DNA of 64,000 nt from Dermanyssus gallinae (lineage: Eukaryota; Arthropoda; Arachnida; Mesostigmata; Dermanyssidae), in NCBI GenBank assembly GCA_003439945.1, contig QVRM01001792.1, positions 1-64,000 of the forward strand, given 5' to 3'. The notes below the pieces were generated by a model. It did not search any database, was not told where the DNA came from, and saw only the letters and a program-made list of their open reading frames with translations. Below are positions 1-10,440 of the stretch, one piece after another. The stretch's first letter is position 1, and the number at the start of each line of letters is the position of its first letter. The position numbers were made by a program, and so were the translations under genes.

Positions 1-820
1 GGAGTGCTGGCGGAGCAACAATGGTCGTATTTTTTTATTGTGTGCCATACCTCTGTATCGAACATACATGAGCCGCGCCATGCTGTCTCGATATATATAT
101 ACTGTATACCAATGGCTTACGTTATTATAATATATTGTGTTCTTAACTAAAAATGTGTTGTATTTCGCCAGCCCTTATGTATTCAGCTGTTCAGAATAGG
201 ACGCAAAACTAGACTATGTTTCGGGTTTAGAACAAAATTAATTACTAAAAGTGTTTTAATCGCGAGAATATTATATCTAGCTATATAGGATATATGGCTA
301 TATCGCCAGTCGGAAACATCATTGCCACACCGCTAACTCGTTTTGCTTTGACCTGCTTGAAAGTATTTTCAGGTCAAAACGTTATTAATGTTTGCTTAGA
401 TGCCAATCGTGACAAGATAAGAACGTATAAATATACCACAGAAAGCCAAGTTCATATGTGTAGTTAAGCCCCTTCCACGTCTGGTGTTGCATTGTAAGAA
501 AAAAAATACGCTTATTTCAGCTGGCTCTCAGCTTGCGGGAAAATGTTCAAAGCAATTTGGTTTCGAAGGGACCAAACGTCGTTGCTGCTGCTCAAACAGC
601 AGCAGTGTGCCAGCTAGGAGCCAGTCAGTAACCTGCTATATATATTTTTTACAAGTGCGTTTTATTAATAACATGTGCGATGACGTTTTATTAATAACAT
701 GATAACGTTATTTGTTTTTCCGTAAGTCTAATGCCCGTGCACGGTTTTCGCGTAAAGAGCGCGGATTTTTTTCAGATTTAGCTGCTTCAAGCATGGCGTA
801 GTTAATCTGCTTAGCTCATT
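1..820. other. AT-rich intergenic DNA, no gene seen
   Basis: No open frame here has a recognisable motif or a homologue elsewhere in the window. The frame at 484-702 is short, has biased low-complexity composition and no domain, and I treat it as chance. I see no RNA gene or clear repeat. Confidence 0.5.
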
Positions 821-849
821 ATATTTATTAAGCCAGGATGATGCCACTA

Positions 850-1480
850 CAAGAATATGCGTTGGCCTCCGACTTGGTACGCCGCTCGTTCACCCTCACA
901 TATGCCGATGCGGGGAGCCAGTGGGCATTAGAGCTCACCACGCTCTATCCTGCGCCCTCAGTGAAGGTTGTCGACCACGTCACGCGGCTATCAACGACAC
1001 AATAGCAAGGGCCTTAAGGACGGCAGGCTACCCAAGTACGCTGGAACCAACTGAACTAACCAGAAACGACGGCAAGCGTCCCGACGGGATGACTCTCATC
1101 CCCTCTGAACAAGCCGTACCCTCATATGGGATGCCACCGTAACCGACTCACTTTTACCCTCAATGGTCGGTTTCGGTTCACTTAGAGCTGGTCACGCCGC
1201 GACCCAAGGCAGAAACGAACAAGATGAACAAATATGCCGAACTGGCAAGAGCCCATAACTTCAGCCCAGTGACCTTCGAAACCTTGGGACCACCGGGCCC
1301 CTTGACTGAAAGAATACTTACTAAATTGGGCAAACGATTAAGATAACTACTTGGGACAAGAGAGCCGCACAATTTTTGCGCCAAGACTTTCCATTGACGT
1401 CCAGCGGGGCAACGCGATCTCAATTTTGGGGTCGCTTGCCGAATGGTGCACACTAGGGCTGTTATAGGCTGAAAGTTAAC
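850..1480 (+). pseudogene. LINE C-terminal fragment with zinc finger and endonuclease-like motif
   Basis: Translation starting near 855 gives the C-terminal region of a non-LTR retrotransposon polyprotein. A CxC...HH...C zinc-finger-like stretch (CRCG at 903, HHALSC just after) is followed by RPRHAAINDTIARAL, then GKRPDGMTLIP at about 1070, and by the remains of a W-D-A-T-V-T-D stretch after a frameshift near 1130. Further on, KYAELARAHNFSPVTFETLG (about 1230-1290) and LTKLGKRLR continue the same protein in another frame. The PD...D spacing suggests a restriction-like endonuclease, which is inference. Several frameshifts and stops make it non-functional. A shorter, more worn version of the same tail sits in every array unit further right, at about 10.2, 12.6, 17.3, 22.3, 28.2 and 33.6 kb. 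Confidence 0.7.
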
Positions 1481-4000
1481 ACGTTCACTTACACAGGATT
1501 GTAATATAAATTGATTAATAAAATTTAATGTGTATTTATTAAGCTAGCAATTGGGGCGACTTTTAGGTCGAACAGGCTCACTTACTCAAATATGCCGGGT
1601 TTGTAGACGGACAGCTCCGGAAGCTGTGCTGCTCATTTAGTAAAACTCCACATAAATTTGCATGAACTGATTGGACCGTCCTCAGTAGCCCCAGTTACGC
1701 TATTGGGAAGACCGGAAGAACTTTCTAGGCACTGTCTCTCTTATGGAACGTCGTCATCACGAGTTCATATCGTCTGTGTATATTTCTGTACATAGATGCA
1801 AGCCGTTGTGATTACGTAAACGTACCTAGGCGAAGTGTCACTCCCGGCTAGCACACCAGCGAAATAATTGATTCGGGCAAGTGGGCTAAGCAGCCTTAAG
1901 CACGCAGCATAAATTTGCAATTGAACGGGGTTATTGTTTACGCATTTTATAAGAAGCTCAGAAGCCCAGTCAGCTTTAGACATCTTTCACACACTGCAAT
2001 GCCATTAAGGGTCTGGCTCGGCTGCCGAACTTCACCTGTCTCCCGATCTACAGGTTGCGTGAGTTAATCTACCGTACTTCGAAGACTGTATGCTGGCCCG
2101 TTCTCGTGTTGTTGTTGTTCCGTCGGTAAAGTTTTGGCACGATGCGCATGTAAATAGAACAATACTAAAGAAAACGCAATCCAAATCAGTAAGTTGCGTT
2201 ATTGGCTCGAAAGCTGAGACACACAAAACCTTTGCAATTTTTCCTAAGAAGTGATATTTAAGGTCAACGTGTTCAAGGACATTGCGCTCTATGCGTTCTG
2301 CAAAACAGACATTAAACTTCTACAGAAGACTTGTCATAGTTTCTTACGAGGGTCGTGGTAATGTTCGTCGTGACGATTTGGTGCCCCGGGTTTGTTTGAG
2401 TATCTGTCCGTATTTTTTAACAACTGGTGCGCGACGGCAAGCTTGATGTTTCTTTTATTATATGACCAAACAAGCTCTGTAGTGGCGTGTCAATAATAAA
2501 GGCGCCCGAAAGTGCACGTTCCCATATTGTGAATTGGTCCTTTGCTTAAGGACTTTTGAGAGGCGCACGTAAATTACAATGATTTTGCTTATTCAGTCAT
2601 TCACCATATACGTATTATATTATTATAATTATAGTAATATTTAGTTATTCACCATAGGGTGGTATATACTAGCTGCTTCACAGTATTTACAGATACAGTC
2701 GTCTGTTTCAGTGAAATATTCTATATATACGAATGGTCTGCTCTTCTGAGAGGCCCTCACGGTTTTATATCTCCGTAACTTTAAGGTCGGATAATGTCAC
2801 AAATTGTGCAATTGTTGTAACTGCTGATTTTGCTTTATTTTTTATTATTTCCATATGTCTGCTAAAGGAGAGCCGATGTGTCAAAGTAACTCTCCTTGAT
2901 ACGGAAACGAGCGAACAACTTCTATGCAATTGTAGTTTATCTTGATTCTATAGTCAGCGGTCTGCCCATTAGCTTTGCCTTAATTATATTGAAAAACACG
3001 CTTTTTATTACGCAAATTAACCGAATAATCCAAAGAGATTTAACAAACTGTTCATTCTCCACCTAGCGGAGACGCGCATACCCGAACTCAAAGCGCCACA
3101 TGCATTTTTATGAGTCGAGGTGCCGACAACCTCGTGACTGTCGGAAAATTGCAAGAGCACCTGCAGTTTGACCTAAGTGAATCGGCAAAACGCAATGATG
3201 ATTCCAAAATATTGCACTTACGTTTTAAGTAACGGAGACCATACATTGTATTCTACAATATCTTGCTGAAACACGTCGAATCTGTTCTGCCAGTGTGGCC
3301 CTACGCATTTGGATATGAGCATTGGAGCGGGACAATGCGAGCGAGCGTCCCGGTCTCTTGACTGTGTGTGCCAGTGTACTAAACAAAGCACCAACGGGCC
3401 GCTTAGGAGATTACCGATCACCGCAGGAAACGTGCTAGTGACTTTAGCGCCCGACAACTGCCGTGTGGGAGAGCCGTTGTCGGCGACTGTGGGGCCTCCA
3501 TATCCCCGTATCCCTCTGCGGAATAGGCTGTCGGAAATCCCACGGTCGAAGCGATTGTTTTTGTTGACCAATCCATCCGCTCTGTTGCTAGGGTGTTAAC
3601 TGCGTAACGGGCTGTCAATGACGCCCACCAACAACAGTACCTACGCCAGTGGGCTACGACAATATGACAAGATGACTTAGTTACCATACGATCTATATCG
3701 TTTGCCTTGCACCCCATGGCCTAACGGGCCTAGGGAATGTTCCTAGTGGGAGTTTACGCGTTTTACAAACGTTCTATTTGGGTTGACGGTGCCTGCAGCA
3801 TGCGTAACTAGCGCGCCACAGGCTATCGACGCTAAAACAGAGCACACAGTTACTCCCTGCACTTCTGACTCTGCAGCCCTGCTAGTTTTATTAGTCATCA
3901 CACCCCACTTTAAGCATATTGTGCACTTTGTAGCACAATAGTGGCGCCACATTAGAAATAACTGGAGGTAATTAAAAGTCAATTAGCTTTAAATGTCAAG
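1481..4000. other. Intergenic DNA, no supported gene
   Basis: I find no coding region I can defend. The overlapping frames at 3218-3717 on both strands do not align convincingly to a transposase or cellular protein. Composition is mixed and probably represents old, unrecognisable transposon debris. Confidence 0.4.
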
Positions 4001-4165
4001 ACTAGAATTGAAGCTATACGTCGTGTTGTTCTCAGTCCTATAAAGCAGCGAACTGGAAAAACGATTGTATATGCGATCACTGCTTAGTCTCTTTTGTTAT
4101 ATTCACAGGTGTCTCATATCGAACACATAACCAAGAGTCTAGTTGAATGTTTATTTAGAGTCAGA
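4000..4165 (+). repeat. Diverged copy of the Tc1-associated array spacer
   Basis: The stretch with CCTATAAAGCAGCGAACTGG followed by CAGGTGTCTCATATCGAACA corresponds, with many substitutions, to 14755-14870 and 24410-24510 (CCTATAAAGAATTGAACTG ... CAGGTGTTTCATATCAAACA), and its first part to 35775-35815. It lies upstream of a Tc1 fossil in the two better copies. This places part of an old array unit at the left of the window. Confidence 0.6.
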
Positions 4166-4589
4166 TAGCCGCCCATGCCAACTATTTTTTTGCTGAGTTT
4201 AGTTACAGTCAACGTTCCATAGCTGGTTAATTGAATGTTAGCTAACCCACCGTTCTCAGAGTTAACTCACCGAGAGTTTCCACTGAAGGGCGGATTCGGA
4301 CAGGACTCGAGTTACAACTAGTCAAGAAGAACGGCCGCTTTCAAGTCAGAGTCAAAATATAACGCTGGTAAATATAATGACGCAATTAGTCAAAGTCATT
4401 ACTCCTACATATCAGTCGTCCTTATGTTTGTCTATTTCTGAGTTTATTCAACAATCAACTTATATCCTAAAAACTGAGCTTACTCCTGAGAAGCGATACA
4501 ACCTATCTTGACGTTATGCCAAAAGCTTTTCCGGTATGAAAAAAGCAAGAAATAATCTTGCTCTTTGCCGGAAAGCCACTTGGTGCGCA

Positions 4590-4980
4590 ATTCCCACGTT
4601 AAGTCATGGAGAGTAATGTTGTTGACAATGTCACGGCATTTCTGTCAGCGAATCGCGTGACCCTTGATCCCAATCAACATGGATTTACTAAGGGACGTCG
4701 ACAGGATTAGGTTCTGCACGTTCTATGTTTTGGCTTCTCGCTTGCTTTTGGCCGAGATGAAAGATTTTACCAAAAGCTGCCTATGGATGTTAAGATGGCT
4801 GTATTGACATCGGTCCTCCATAGTCAAGTGGCGGTCGAATGGTGTACGTCAGGTGTCCCGCAAGGCTTCTACACCTTAATTATACTATGCTCTCCGATGT
4901 ATGCTATATCTGCTTGCCACCTGGCCGGCCGTGCGTTCCCAGCGGCCTTAACGTTAAATACAAAATTTCGGGGATAACCT
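4590..4980 (+). pseudogene. Reverse transcriptase fragment of a CR1/Jockey-like LINE
   Basis: Translation gives NQHGFTKGRR at about 4670, the LINE reverse-transcriptase motif usually read NQHGFRKGRS. Later, in another frame, it gives WCTSGVPQGF at about 4840, matching the SGVPQGS motif. The region between them has stops and lacks the first catalytic aspartate motif, and the FADD box was not found. It is a short, frameshifted remnant of the palm domain. The exact clade cannot be fixed from this fragment. Confidence 0.65.
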
Positions 4981-5149
4981 TGTTTTAAGAAATAAGAAAT
5001 TTAAATTGAACTTAAGCGGATATCTTTATTTAACATAAAGAGAAGAACGTTATTCAAAGAATACTTCATTAAGAATTATCCGCATAAAGATATCTGTACC
5101 AGAAGTGCAATTTAAAAAACGTATTGCAGTTGACACTAACTATAGTACT

Positions 5150-5760
5150 TCTATTGAGATGTCATAAACGAAGTGGCAGTGTATACGTATTTAGGAAAAT
5201 CTTTTGATTGAAGCAATTAAAGTTGTTCCGTCAACAGGGTGTTGAAACCCCAATATCAGCACTTTTTTTAATTCTACAGGACCATGCAATGTATTTACAA
5301 CTGTACGAATGTCTGGTTATGCCAAGATGGCCTTATTGCGCGCACGTCCGTCCATTGAATCAAAAAACGTGGAGCCCCTTCAAGACGCTCAAAATGCATT
5401 TATAAAGCGCCTTTTATAGCGGCGCAATACTCTCAACTTCTTAAATTAGAGAAGTACCAGCATAGAGGTGAAATTCGTATTTTAAGAAAAATTGTTAAAG
5501 AAAATTCTGCTTTTAACTTTCAAGGCCTTTTATTGTAAGATCGAATAATCTGCGGAGTGGAGAAATACCAATTCCAATGTAATGTCTGGCGAATGGCCCG
5601 CCGTTTGTGTGGCTGTGATGAAATATGTTTTCTGTAAATACACCGTTTTCGATAAAGAACATTTTTACTGTGTCGTATATATTTGTGGTACAACCAAAAG
5701 CATGTCATTATGATACAGCTATTTTTCGACACACTTTATTTAAATGTTCTAAATAAAAAA
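5150..5760 (+). pseudogene. LINE C-terminal tail remnant
   Basis: Frames in this stretch read QDAQNAFIKRLL at about 5380 and then LEKYQHRGEIRILRKIVKEN at about 5450-5510. These resemble the region after the reverse transcriptase of CR1/Jockey-like elements, where RR.L..L..L..R R...L occurs. Stops and frame changes are frequent. It may be the 3' part of the fragment at 4590-4980. The AT-rich end (5730-5775) resembles the end of the Tc1-associated spacer at 15790-15850. Confidence 0.45.
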
Positions 5761-5775
5761 ATGTTCTAACGCGAA

Positions 5776-6335
5776 TGTCTAGTCGCATTCTGTACAAAAT
5801 ATGCCTAAGGTCAAATGTGACTGGTAATGCAATTTTTCTGTCCCGAAGTGTGTATCTGTGTAATGTATGGCTATAGGAGTGACTTAGAAGTATTCTGGAT
5901 GGCTACGTCTCTAATAGTACCCGTTCCTAATACAGTCTTTCTACGTGGGACAGAAACGTGTCTTGAGTTCTGTTTTTGTCTGAAAAGCATACTGGCTCTC
6001 CCGAACTCACGAGCGCAAGGTGCTCTGACAGTATAGTGATCTGCCGCATCTCATCCAAAAACGTATACTCTGTGTTGCCGTGCAAACATTTGCGTTACAC
6101 AAACTGTTCTCGATTAACGAATTAACCGTTCCGCGTACCTCCTTGTAGTGTCTAAGGCAGCTAGGTCGTGAGAGACTTGGCGATGACCTCGACCTGCTAC
6201 TATCAAACTGTGGCACAACACCGTTCGTGTATTTTATTGTCAGAACAGTAAATCTGTACCCCAAGTTCTTGATATAATACCAGTTGACACTGAGAAGTAG
6301 ACATGATGAATATTATATTCTGCGCGTAAGCTATA
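5776..6335. other. Diverged array-spacer sequence up to the mariner insertion
   Basis: 5800-5830 (AAGGTCAAATGTGACTGG and following) matches the spacer at 16620-16650 and 26275-26300 at low identity. The rest holds no gene I can recognise. The mariner begins directly after the TA at 6334-6335. Confidence 0.4.
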
Positions 6336-7655
6336 CAAGGTGTGTTCAAAAAGATCGCGACTTTTGAATTTTCGCGGGTTACGTATATTCGAATTTCGAT
6401 TTTTTGTGGCGTTATGTTGGTACTCATGTCTCTCACTTATGCCGACAAGCTCGGCCATTTTGAATGTTCACTTAATTGTTGACAGCTGCTTTGCTTGCAC
6501 GTGTTTTGGATCGTCTTCGATTTTTACCTATTCAAAAAAATGGATCAAAGAACCTGTATCAAATTTTGTGTGAAAAACGAAATTAAGTGCGCGGATGCAT
6601 TCCGAATGTTGACTGTGGCATACGGAGAAGCTACCTTGGACCGAAGCAACGTTTATCGGTGGTACAAAATGTTCTCAGAAGGCCGAGAAGATGTGAACGA
6701 CGAAGAGCGTGCCGGACGCCCGAGCACTTCAACAACAGACGAAAAAATTAATGAAGTGGAGAAAATGGTATTGGCCAATCGTCGAATCACCGTTAGAGAA
6801 GTTGCTGAGGACCTAAACATATCGATTGGCTCGTGCCATTCGATTTTTATCAATGATTTGGGCATGAGACGGGTCGCCGCGAAATTCGTACCAAAATTGC
6901 TCAATTGCGACCAAAAACAGCATCGCATGAACATTGCTAATGAGATGTTGGACTCTGTCCGCGACGACCCAAATTTGCTCCAGAGGGTCATAACTGGTGA
7001 CGAATCGTGGGTTTATGGTTATGACGTGGAAACCAAAGCTCAATCATCTCAATGGAAGCTGCCGCACGAACCAAGACCGAAAAAAGCGCGCCAAGTTCGG
7101 TCGAATGTGAAAGTTTTGCTGACAGTTTTCTTCGATTGCAGGAGCGTGGTGCATCATGAGTTCTTGCCACAGGGTAGAACGGTCAATAAGGAATATTACC
7201 TGCAAGTTATGCGAAATTTGCGCGAAGCAATCCGCCAGAAACGCCCGGATTTGTGGAAGAACAAAAATTGGCTTTTGCACCACGATAACGCCCCTGCTCA
7301 CACATCGTTGCTTGTGCGCGAGTTTTTGGCCAAAAACAACACACTAATGATGCCGCAGCCACCCTATTCCCCAGATCAGGCCCCTGTGACTTTTTCTTGT
7401 TCCCTAAACTGAAGAGGCCCATGAAAGGACGACGTTACGCTACGCTTGACGAGATAAAGACGGCATCGAAGGAGGAGCTGAACAAGATAAAAAAAAAATG
7501 GTTTTTTGAAGTGCTTCGAAGATTGGAAAAACCGTTGGCACAAGTGTATAATATCTCATGGGGATTACTTTGAAGGGGACAAAATAGATATTCATGAATA
7601 AATGAATTATTTTTGAAAAAACACAAAAGTCACGATACTTTTTGAACACACCTCG
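6336..7655 (+). mobile_element. Irritans-type mariner transposon, 1320 bp
   Basis: Terminal inverted repeats of about 28 bp bound the element: CAAGGTGTGTTCAAAAAG at the left and the complement CGAGGTGTGTTCAAAAAG at the right. A TA dinucleotide lies immediately outside each end (6334-6335 and 7656-7657), the target duplication typical of Tc1/mariner. The 1.32 kb length is normal for a full mariner. It contains one transposase gene in the same orientation. Apart from frameshifts in the transposase the element is nearly complete, so it is a fairly recent insertion. Confidence 0.93.
6540..7620 (+). pseudogene. Mariner transposase, frameshifted
   Basis: The start ATG at 6540 (MDQRTCIKFCVKNEIKCADA) fits mariner transposases better than the upstream in-frame ATG at 6495. 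The helix-turn-helix region (residues about 1-110) includes NVYRWYKMFSEGREDVNDEE and RAGRPSTSTTDEKI. The catalytic domain shows VITGDESWVYGYD (first Asp) and LLHHDNAPAHTS (second Asp). A one-base loss near 7381-7388 shifts the frame inside the YSPD.AP.D motif, so the third catalytic Asp (DD34D spacing) and the C-terminal tail are read in another frame. A second shift occurs at the A-run near 7490. The first frame ends at 7412. Mariner transposases are about 345 residues, so about 60 are lost and the protein should be inactive. Confidence 0.92.
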
Positions 7656-7657
7656 TA

Positions 7658-8009
7658 TACGTAGTTATGAGAATCAAACGGCTTGACCCAAAACCAATAG
7701 CTAATGGGCTGCTACGGTTTCATTTGAGCCAATTTTCTAAGTATACCTATACCACCACTTGTGTGGACTCTCTATGAAGCTGTCCGATTACTTTCAGTAC
7801 TAATGTATTCCTGTCTTACAGGTGCCACTTCTATAATAGACATTTTTTTGCACAAAACTTATCGATATTTATTACAGTCAGTATCTACAAGAAAAGCTAA
7901 ACCTGTTTTGCAAAAAAAACACTAACACACGACCGCCCTGATCTGAACACGTACTCTACAGCAACTATAGTAGGCATACTCTTAAGACGACAGTAGAAAG
8001 CATTGCATT
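7658..8009. other. Intergenic DNA, nothing recognised
   Basis: No open frame with a motif, RNA gene or clear repeat between the mariner and the short retroposon insertion. Confidence 0.5.
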
Positions 8010-8022
8010 GTAGTGTATTATT

Positions 8023-8261
8023 TTATTTATTTATTTATTTAAAATGCACCCTGTTTCGGTATGTAAATACGAACATGATATAAATAAAAAACATGGTAAA
8101 ATTAACTATGAGCATTCTCGCTGAAGCTGAGAAAGCGACACGGATTCCGTACAATCAGGCAGCCTGTTTGGGTGTGTAAATACGAACATGATATAAATAA
8201 AAAACATGGTAAAATTAACTATGAGCATTCTCGCTGAAGCTGAGAAAGCGACACGGATTCC
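8023..8261 (-). mobile_element. Short dimeric retroposon with TAAA tail and 13-bp target duplication
   Basis: A 239-bp insertion is bounded by the direct repeat GTAGTGTATTATT at 8010-8022 and 8262-8274. The left end is a TTTA run, which is a (TAAA)n tail on the minus strand. The body is a head-to-tail dimer with a 112-bp period: about 90 bp starting at 8062 recurs without a mismatch at 8174. Target duplication plus tail indicate retroposition. The parent element was not recognised. It contains no gene. Confidence 0.75.
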
Positions 8262-8344
8262 GTAGTGTATTATTGTATCTACCAGCGTAATGGTAAATAA
8301 AATTACATATTTTCGAAGAACCATTTCGACCATATGGGTTACGA

Positions 8345-8668
8345 TGAGGGGTCAACGTTAGATCCTAAACATTTTTGTCATCCTCTGTCCTTTGGAAGGT
8401 TTGGAGGGTGACACCTTCAAAGGGGTGGAGGAAAGAGAGTGACACCTTTAACCTCTGCCTACCTCAGTGCCACTCGTTGGCCATGAGCTGACCCGGCCTG
8501 TCCTTCTTGCATATCTTCTTACAACGAATACGAGAGATCGCGGCGCCCAGAAGCGCTTGCCAAAAGTCGGTGTCTGCCCACCGCTTAACCTGCTGCCGTA
8601 TCTACAGCAGGGTGACGACGGGCGCGGATAATAAATGAGTCAATCAATCAATCAATCAATCAATGATT
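8345..8668 (+). mobile_element. LINE 3' end with TCAA-repeat tail
   Basis: A GC-richer segment ends in GATAATAAATGAG followed by about six TCAA units (8640-8664). Such short tandem tails mark the 3' termini of several LINE clades. GTGACACCTT occurs twice (near 8409 and 8439), as in R1-like 3' regions, but no coding motif remains. I call it a 5'-truncated LINE 3' end, clade unknown. Confidence 0.55.
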
Positions 8669-9159
8669 GTTGTTATCATGCGAGCGCATTTCCTATCGTG
8701 GCCCATTCTAGCCTGCAAAAAATAGCAAACTGTGCCAGCAACCAGTTCAGGTATTCGTCATGTTCCCTAAATATTTGATCTTAAAATTATCACTTTTTTG
8801 TCCTTTAAGGTGACGACGTTTGAAAACACGAAAAGGCTTCGCACTAACCTAAAGTATTAAGTGTGATATCTCATTTTCTACTTTTGCAAAAGTGCTCAAT
8901 CTACTGACAGGTGTAATACATTTCGCACTATACACGCGTGTGTTGCTGCTTAATAAAAGCAGCTCTACTAGTACCGATATTTGACTCAAACATATAAATC
9001 TGGAACTGCTCGTATTTGCGGCGTGTTTCTTACTTTCGCATTTCTTCTTTACTAATAATACTATACTTTTAAAATCGGGTATGACTGTATGACTTTAAAC
9101 CAGAAGTTCAGGCACGCATTTGTTCAATGCTATTATTATTATTATTATTATTATTTATG
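8669..9159. other. Intergenic spacer downstream of gene 1
   Basis: This is the 3' spacer of the first array unit. 8890-9060 aligns with spacers at 11170-11270, 13440-13540, 20750-20900, 23080-23190, 32120-32290, 34340-34500 and 36890-37050. It includes the hairpin at 8945 and the motif CTACTAGTACCGATATT. An ATT run lies at 9131-9156. No gene. Confidence 0.6.
8945..8963. other. Conserved spacer hairpin, unit 1
   Basis: GCTGCTT-AATAA-AAGCAGC forms a perfect 7-bp stem with a 5-nt loop about 240 bp beyond the gene 1 stop codon. It sits in the most conserved part of the array spacer. Confidence 0.6.
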
Positions 9160-9198
9160 TTTATTTTCAATTAATTGTAGTACATGGCTGCAATACAG

Positions 9199-9864
9199 TT
9201 ATCGCCGACGAACATTGGGGGGCATTGCGCGGCGGGCTAACAGCGTTTGAAGAGCGAGTGAGTACGGTCCTCTTAGGGCAGATGAAAGCTGATTGCTGAG
9301 CTCTCCGTTCACCTGGCTGACAAATTTGTTGTACCTTGACGAGTTCAGGTCTAGTTTGCCTTGCACAACGCTAGTCTTCATGTTGACTGTGTCGATAGAG
9401 ACGCCCTTCAGCTCAGCCCTATGTGAGTCCAAGTGGCCGCTAATCTCAAACAGCGCGTACGTATCTGGAAGAACAACGCTTGACGTCGAAATCGCGTGCC
9501 GTGTTCTAATTAGGCTGTCCCCCTTCACGTCGGCGTTCATGTCGACTCTGACAGTGCCTAGCGAGACGGGACAGCGCATCGTCATGACGAATCCGGTACG
9601 TGCGTACGAACAGTCTGTGAGGCGGCGGATTCCTGACAGACCGACGAATGAGCCGTGCGTGAAGTTGGCCTTCAGGTCGCGATTCCCGAAACTCGTAGAC
9701 TTCACCTTAATCGCGAAAGGCTTCGCACTCAGCGGGTCTAGATCTCTGTGCCGCGCTTCCACGGTCATCTCGTTAAGAACGTCATCCATGAATGCATTTG
9801 CCGTACGATTAGCGGACGCCACGGAGGCCAGAGCCACAAGGCACAGTGCGACGTGGAACAACAT
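9199..9864 (-). CDS. Array gene 1: secreted 221-aa protein, subfamily A
   Basis: The start at 9864 is the first ATG after a 5' leader shared by all subfamily A genes, and it opens a signal peptide (residues 1-18, cleavage near SVASA/N). The mature part has two cysteines (85 in LTDCSY and 98 in TMRCPVS), likely one disulfide, and N-glycosylation sequons at N19, N67 (NFT) and N174. Conserved blocks are DLDP near 41, FVGLSGIRRL near 73-82, VRVDMNADVKGDSL near 105-118 and the C-terminal FVSQVN..LSNQL. Unlike its paralogues, which end in MP, it lost that stop codon and adds PNVRRR. Its gene product function is unknown. The spacing of hydrophobic strands and the late amphipathic helix weakly recall group 7 mite allergens. 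An AATAAA signal on the minus strand lies at 9160-9165. Confidence 0.88.
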   Translation of the reverse strand: MLFHVALCLVALASVASANRTANAFMDDVLNEMTVEARHRDLDPLSAKPFAIKVKSTSFGNRDLKANFTHGSFVGLSGIRRLTDCSYARTGFVMTMRCPVSLGTVRVDMNADVKGDSLIRTRHAISTSSVVLPDTYALFEISGHLDSHRAELKGVSIDTVNMKTSVVQGKLDLNSSRYNKFVSQVNGELSNQLSSALRGPYSLALQTLLARRAMPPNVRRR

Positions 9865-9919
9865 TGTCGCTTAACTGACTACAACCGGTGTTGACGGACG
9901 ATCCGTTCTGTATGAGACT

Positions 9920-9958
9920 GTGACTGCTCAGTTCTCCGCTCGTCGCTTCTATATACAT
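9920..9958 (-). promoter_or_regulatory. Core promoter of array gene 1
   Basis: On the minus strand a TATATAG box at about 9950-9956 precedes an ACAGTC-like initiator. The ATG lies about 85-90 bp downstream of the box. The same arrangement occurs upstream of the other subfamily A genes. Confidence 0.6.
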
Positions 9959-10129
9959 ATTTATAGACATTGGAAAAACTGTCGATAGGAAAGAAGGCGC
10001 TTAACCTTGACGGGAGACAGAGAGAGAGGGAGCCGCGAACGCTCGGTGAAAATCGCATCATCAACTCTTGGCATGGCCACATAAGCTGCCTGGACTATCC
10101 ACGACAGTATTTGACGGACGAATTGTCTC

Positions 10130-10440
10130 TTGTGCCTTGAGCTTAGATCATCGAGTCTGTCTGACGCAGCACTGATGGCACATTTAGCCGAGCCTCACGA
10201 TGTGCTGGTCTCTTATATTCTCAAGCCTTCTGGTCTCTGCAGAAATGATGGCCAGAGGTCGGACAGATTGATTCTTACGTCTATCGAGGTGGGTCGCCAG
10301 AAACCCTGCAAACCAATTTAGCGAGTCGGCAAGACGCTCAGCCGTCCCACGGGGGACACAAGAACTGTCGAGAAGATGCGCTAGAACTTCAAGACTGGAC
10401 GCGGCCCAATCTGGACAATTTCATTTATTTGATTTAGTGT
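10130..10440 (+). pseudogene. LINE C-terminal remnant in spacer upstream of gene 1
   Basis: Frames read PSGLCRNDGQRSDRLILTSI, corresponding to the GKRPDG.TL motif of the better copy at 850-1480, then SARRSAVPRGTQEL in another frame. It is short, with stops and frameshifts. Remnants of the same kind occur at equivalent places in the other array units, so the insertion probably predates expansion of the array. Confidence 0.6.

Noticed and set aside
3218..3717. Possible Tc1 transposase fragment on the minus strand
   Set aside because: I could not align any catalytic or DNA-binding motif with confidence.
8040..8264. CRISPR-like or satellite array
   Set aside because: Only two copies exist, with a retroposon tail and target duplication, and the genome is eukaryotic.
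9293..9874. Long plus-strand frames antisense to the array genes (also at 11425, 13735, 21177, 32562, 34724, 37357, 49673 and 60914)
   Set aside because: They mirror the minus-strand coding sequence and recur only because the genes recur. They show no signal, motif or promoter of their own.
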